This document shows, in pieces, positions 63,158-64,000 of a stretch of 64,000 nucleotides of DNA. The stretch covers positions 3,434,001 through 3,498,000 of the forward strand of contig NZ_CP095376.1 in the NCBI RefSeq assembly GCF_023008405.1, given 5' to 3'. Position numbers and translations under genes: made by a program. Below the pieces are notes generated by a model. The model worked only from the letters and a program-made list of their open reading frames with translations. It did no database searches and was not told the DNA's origin. Position 1 is the first letter of the stretch; each line of letters begins with the position of its first letter. The stretch comes from Amycolatopsis sp. FBCC-B4732 (GTDB lineage Bacteria; Actinomycetota; Actinomycetes; Mycobacteriales; Pseudonocardiaceae).

Positions 63158-63315
63158 CCACAGTGGACACCGCGGCGCGGGTGGTGATGATGCACCAGGG
63201 CGGCTGGGACGAGATCGCCCTGTTCACCGGCCCGGTCGCGATCATCGGCCTGCTGGTCTTCCTCGCCCGGCGGCAGGTACCCCCACCGGACGAGGACGAC
63301 GACGAAGTCAGCTAG
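63154..63315 (+). CDS. Small single-helix membrane protein of the same operon
   Basis: 53 residues. ATG 63154 overlaps the previous stop (ATGA). One hydrophobic segment (EIALFTGPVAIIGLLVFLARR) is followed by an acidic tail (PPPDEDDDEVS). It is easily missed because of its size. It overlaps the convergent gene end by 8 bp. Probably a small subunit of the membrane complex. Confidence 0.72.
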   Translation: MTTVDTAARVVMMHQGGWDEIALFTGPVAIIGLLVFLARRQVPPPDEDDDEVS

Positions 63316-64000
63316 TCAGCTTGGCCGCCACGTTGTACGCCTCCACCAGCAGTTTCGCGTTCGGCACCCGGCGCCGCGGCTCGACGCGGATCGTGCGGGT
63401 CTCCCCCGGCAGCAGCCAGAAGTAGTTGTCGCCGTAGCGGGTCGGCAGGACGCGGTCGGTGCCGTTCTTCTCGCGCAGCGACAGCCGGATCATCGCCGCC
63501 ACCGTGCGGCCGTCGTTGCGGACCGTCGCGGTGAACGCGTCGCCGTCCGGGCGCAGGGACGTCGTCAGGCGCGCGCCCGGAAGCTGGTTCAGCGCGCGCA
63601 TCGCCGTGTCCGTCCGGTAGCGCCAGTACGTGTTCTCCGACAGCACCGCACCGTGGGCGTCGGTCAGGGTCAGCCGCAGCAGGTGCAGGTCGGGCTGCCC
63701 GTCGGCGAACGGGACCGTGAACGCCGCCGCGGCCGAAATCGGGGCCACGTCGAGCTTCTGCTGCTGCGCCGGGCCCAGCGCGACGCCGTCGAGGCCGTAG
63801 AGCCGCGCGGTGGCGGTCACCCCGCTCAGCGCGCCCGGCGTGTGGTTGACCACGCGGACCTGCCACGTCGTCAGGTCGGCCTGCACGTGGTGGTGCTCGC
63901 AGCCCTTGCGCGCGCCGTAGTAGCTGCCGTTGACGTCGAGGTCGTAGTCGTAGGTCTGCCAGACCGTGCTGTGCCACGCCGGGTGCGACATCCACAGCAG
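63308..64000 (-). CDS. C-terminal part of a GH2 exo-beta-D-glucosaminidase-like protein, cut by the window edge
   Basis: At least 227 residues visible; the gene continues beyond 64000. The sequence SHPAWHSTVWQTYDYDLDV, then NGSYYGARKGCEHHHVQ, matches the stretch after the catalytic barrel in GH2 exo-beta-glucosaminidases (CsxA type), followed by two beta-sandwich modules (VRVVNHTPGALSGVTATARLYG and LRLTLTDAHGAVLSENTYWRY). It should act on chitosan-derived oligosaccharides, likely secreted. The ATG at 63991 is internal and not the start. Confidence 0.85.
   Translation of the reverse strand: MLWMSHPAWHSTVWQTYDYDLDVNGSYYGARKGCEHHHVQADLTTWQVRVVNHTPGALSGVTATARLYGLDGVALGPAQQQKLDVAPISAAAAFTVPFADGQPDLHLLRLTLTDAHGAVLSENTYWRYRTDTAMRALNQLPGARLTTSLRPDGDAFTATVRNDGRTVAAMIRLSLREKNGTDRVLPTRYGDNYFWLLPGETRTIRVEPRRRVPNAKLLVEAYNVAAKLTS

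Noticed and set aside
63312..63995. A second 227-residue protein opposite to and in another frame of the GH2 end
   Set aside because: The other frame lacks recognisable motifs; the frame ending at 63308 has the GH2 C-terminal sequence.

Overview
The window reads as high-GC actinomycete chromosome. GTG and TTG starts are frequent, genes are packed, and stop/start overlaps of the ATGA/GTGA type are common. The gene families (PucR, MmyB-type XRE, DICT, FAAL/PKS, P450 and flavin monooxygenase operons, GH2/GH3 enzymes with LacI control) suggest a Pseudonocardiaceae member, most likely Amycolatopsis or a close relative. That placement is inference from content only. I saw no rRNA, tRNA or CRISPR array.

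Layout. 1-6505: a sugar-utilisation locus, with an ABC importer (permease cut by the window edge, lipoprotein receptor) divergent from LacI regulator, GH3 glycosidase and secreted SGNH esterase. 6744-9498: an acidic Asp23/Gls24 protein and an unusual acyltransferase-ThiF/E1 fusion. 9569-18266: a defence-like island. It holds a four-gene minus-strand operon (TIR protein, ParA-like ATPase with a C-terminal TIR-like domain, a small helical protein, and a double-ATPase HerA-type protein), a divergent SEFIR-NPCBM gene, and a decayed IS982-like element with intact ends. 18276-24674: a lipid/xenobiotic oxidation locus (TetR-ADH divergent from P450, hydrolase, SDR and flavin monooxygenase) sharing a GTAC-rich palindromic operator. 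24708-30244: NAD kinase, DUF998 membrane protein, a frameshifted fragment, a LigD-type phosphoesterase, a Fur-catalase pair and a YdcF/DUF218 protein. An IS630-like remnant follows.

30737-34994: a membrane protein with a winged-helix regulator, an SDR with an MmyB-like regulator, and a glycosyltransferase. 34995-46228: the most striking metabolic locus. An antigen-85-like esterase and an SDR are divergent from secreted protein, FAAL, ACP-KS-AT-ACP-TE polyketide synthase and MFS exporter. The parts resemble the mycobacterial FadD32/Pks13/reductase/mycolyltransferase machinery. Two minisatellites lie here: a 60/63-bp array next to the SDR, and a 75-bp in-frame array inside the PKS.

46241-51556: a DICT-domain protein, an FeS-type photolyase, a MarR regulator with its operator, a deazaflavin-type reductase, an FAD monooxygenase and an SRPBCC protein. 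51635-57761: small membrane protein, GT87 mannosyltransferase-like protein, acyltransferase-3, a repeat-rich spacer, a class V aminotransferase and a thermolysin-type protease. 57924-64000: a PucR regulator, a large membrane protein divergent from a cupredoxin-like lipoprotein/membrane protein/small protein operon, and the 3' end of a GH2 exo-beta-D-glucosaminidase-like gene.
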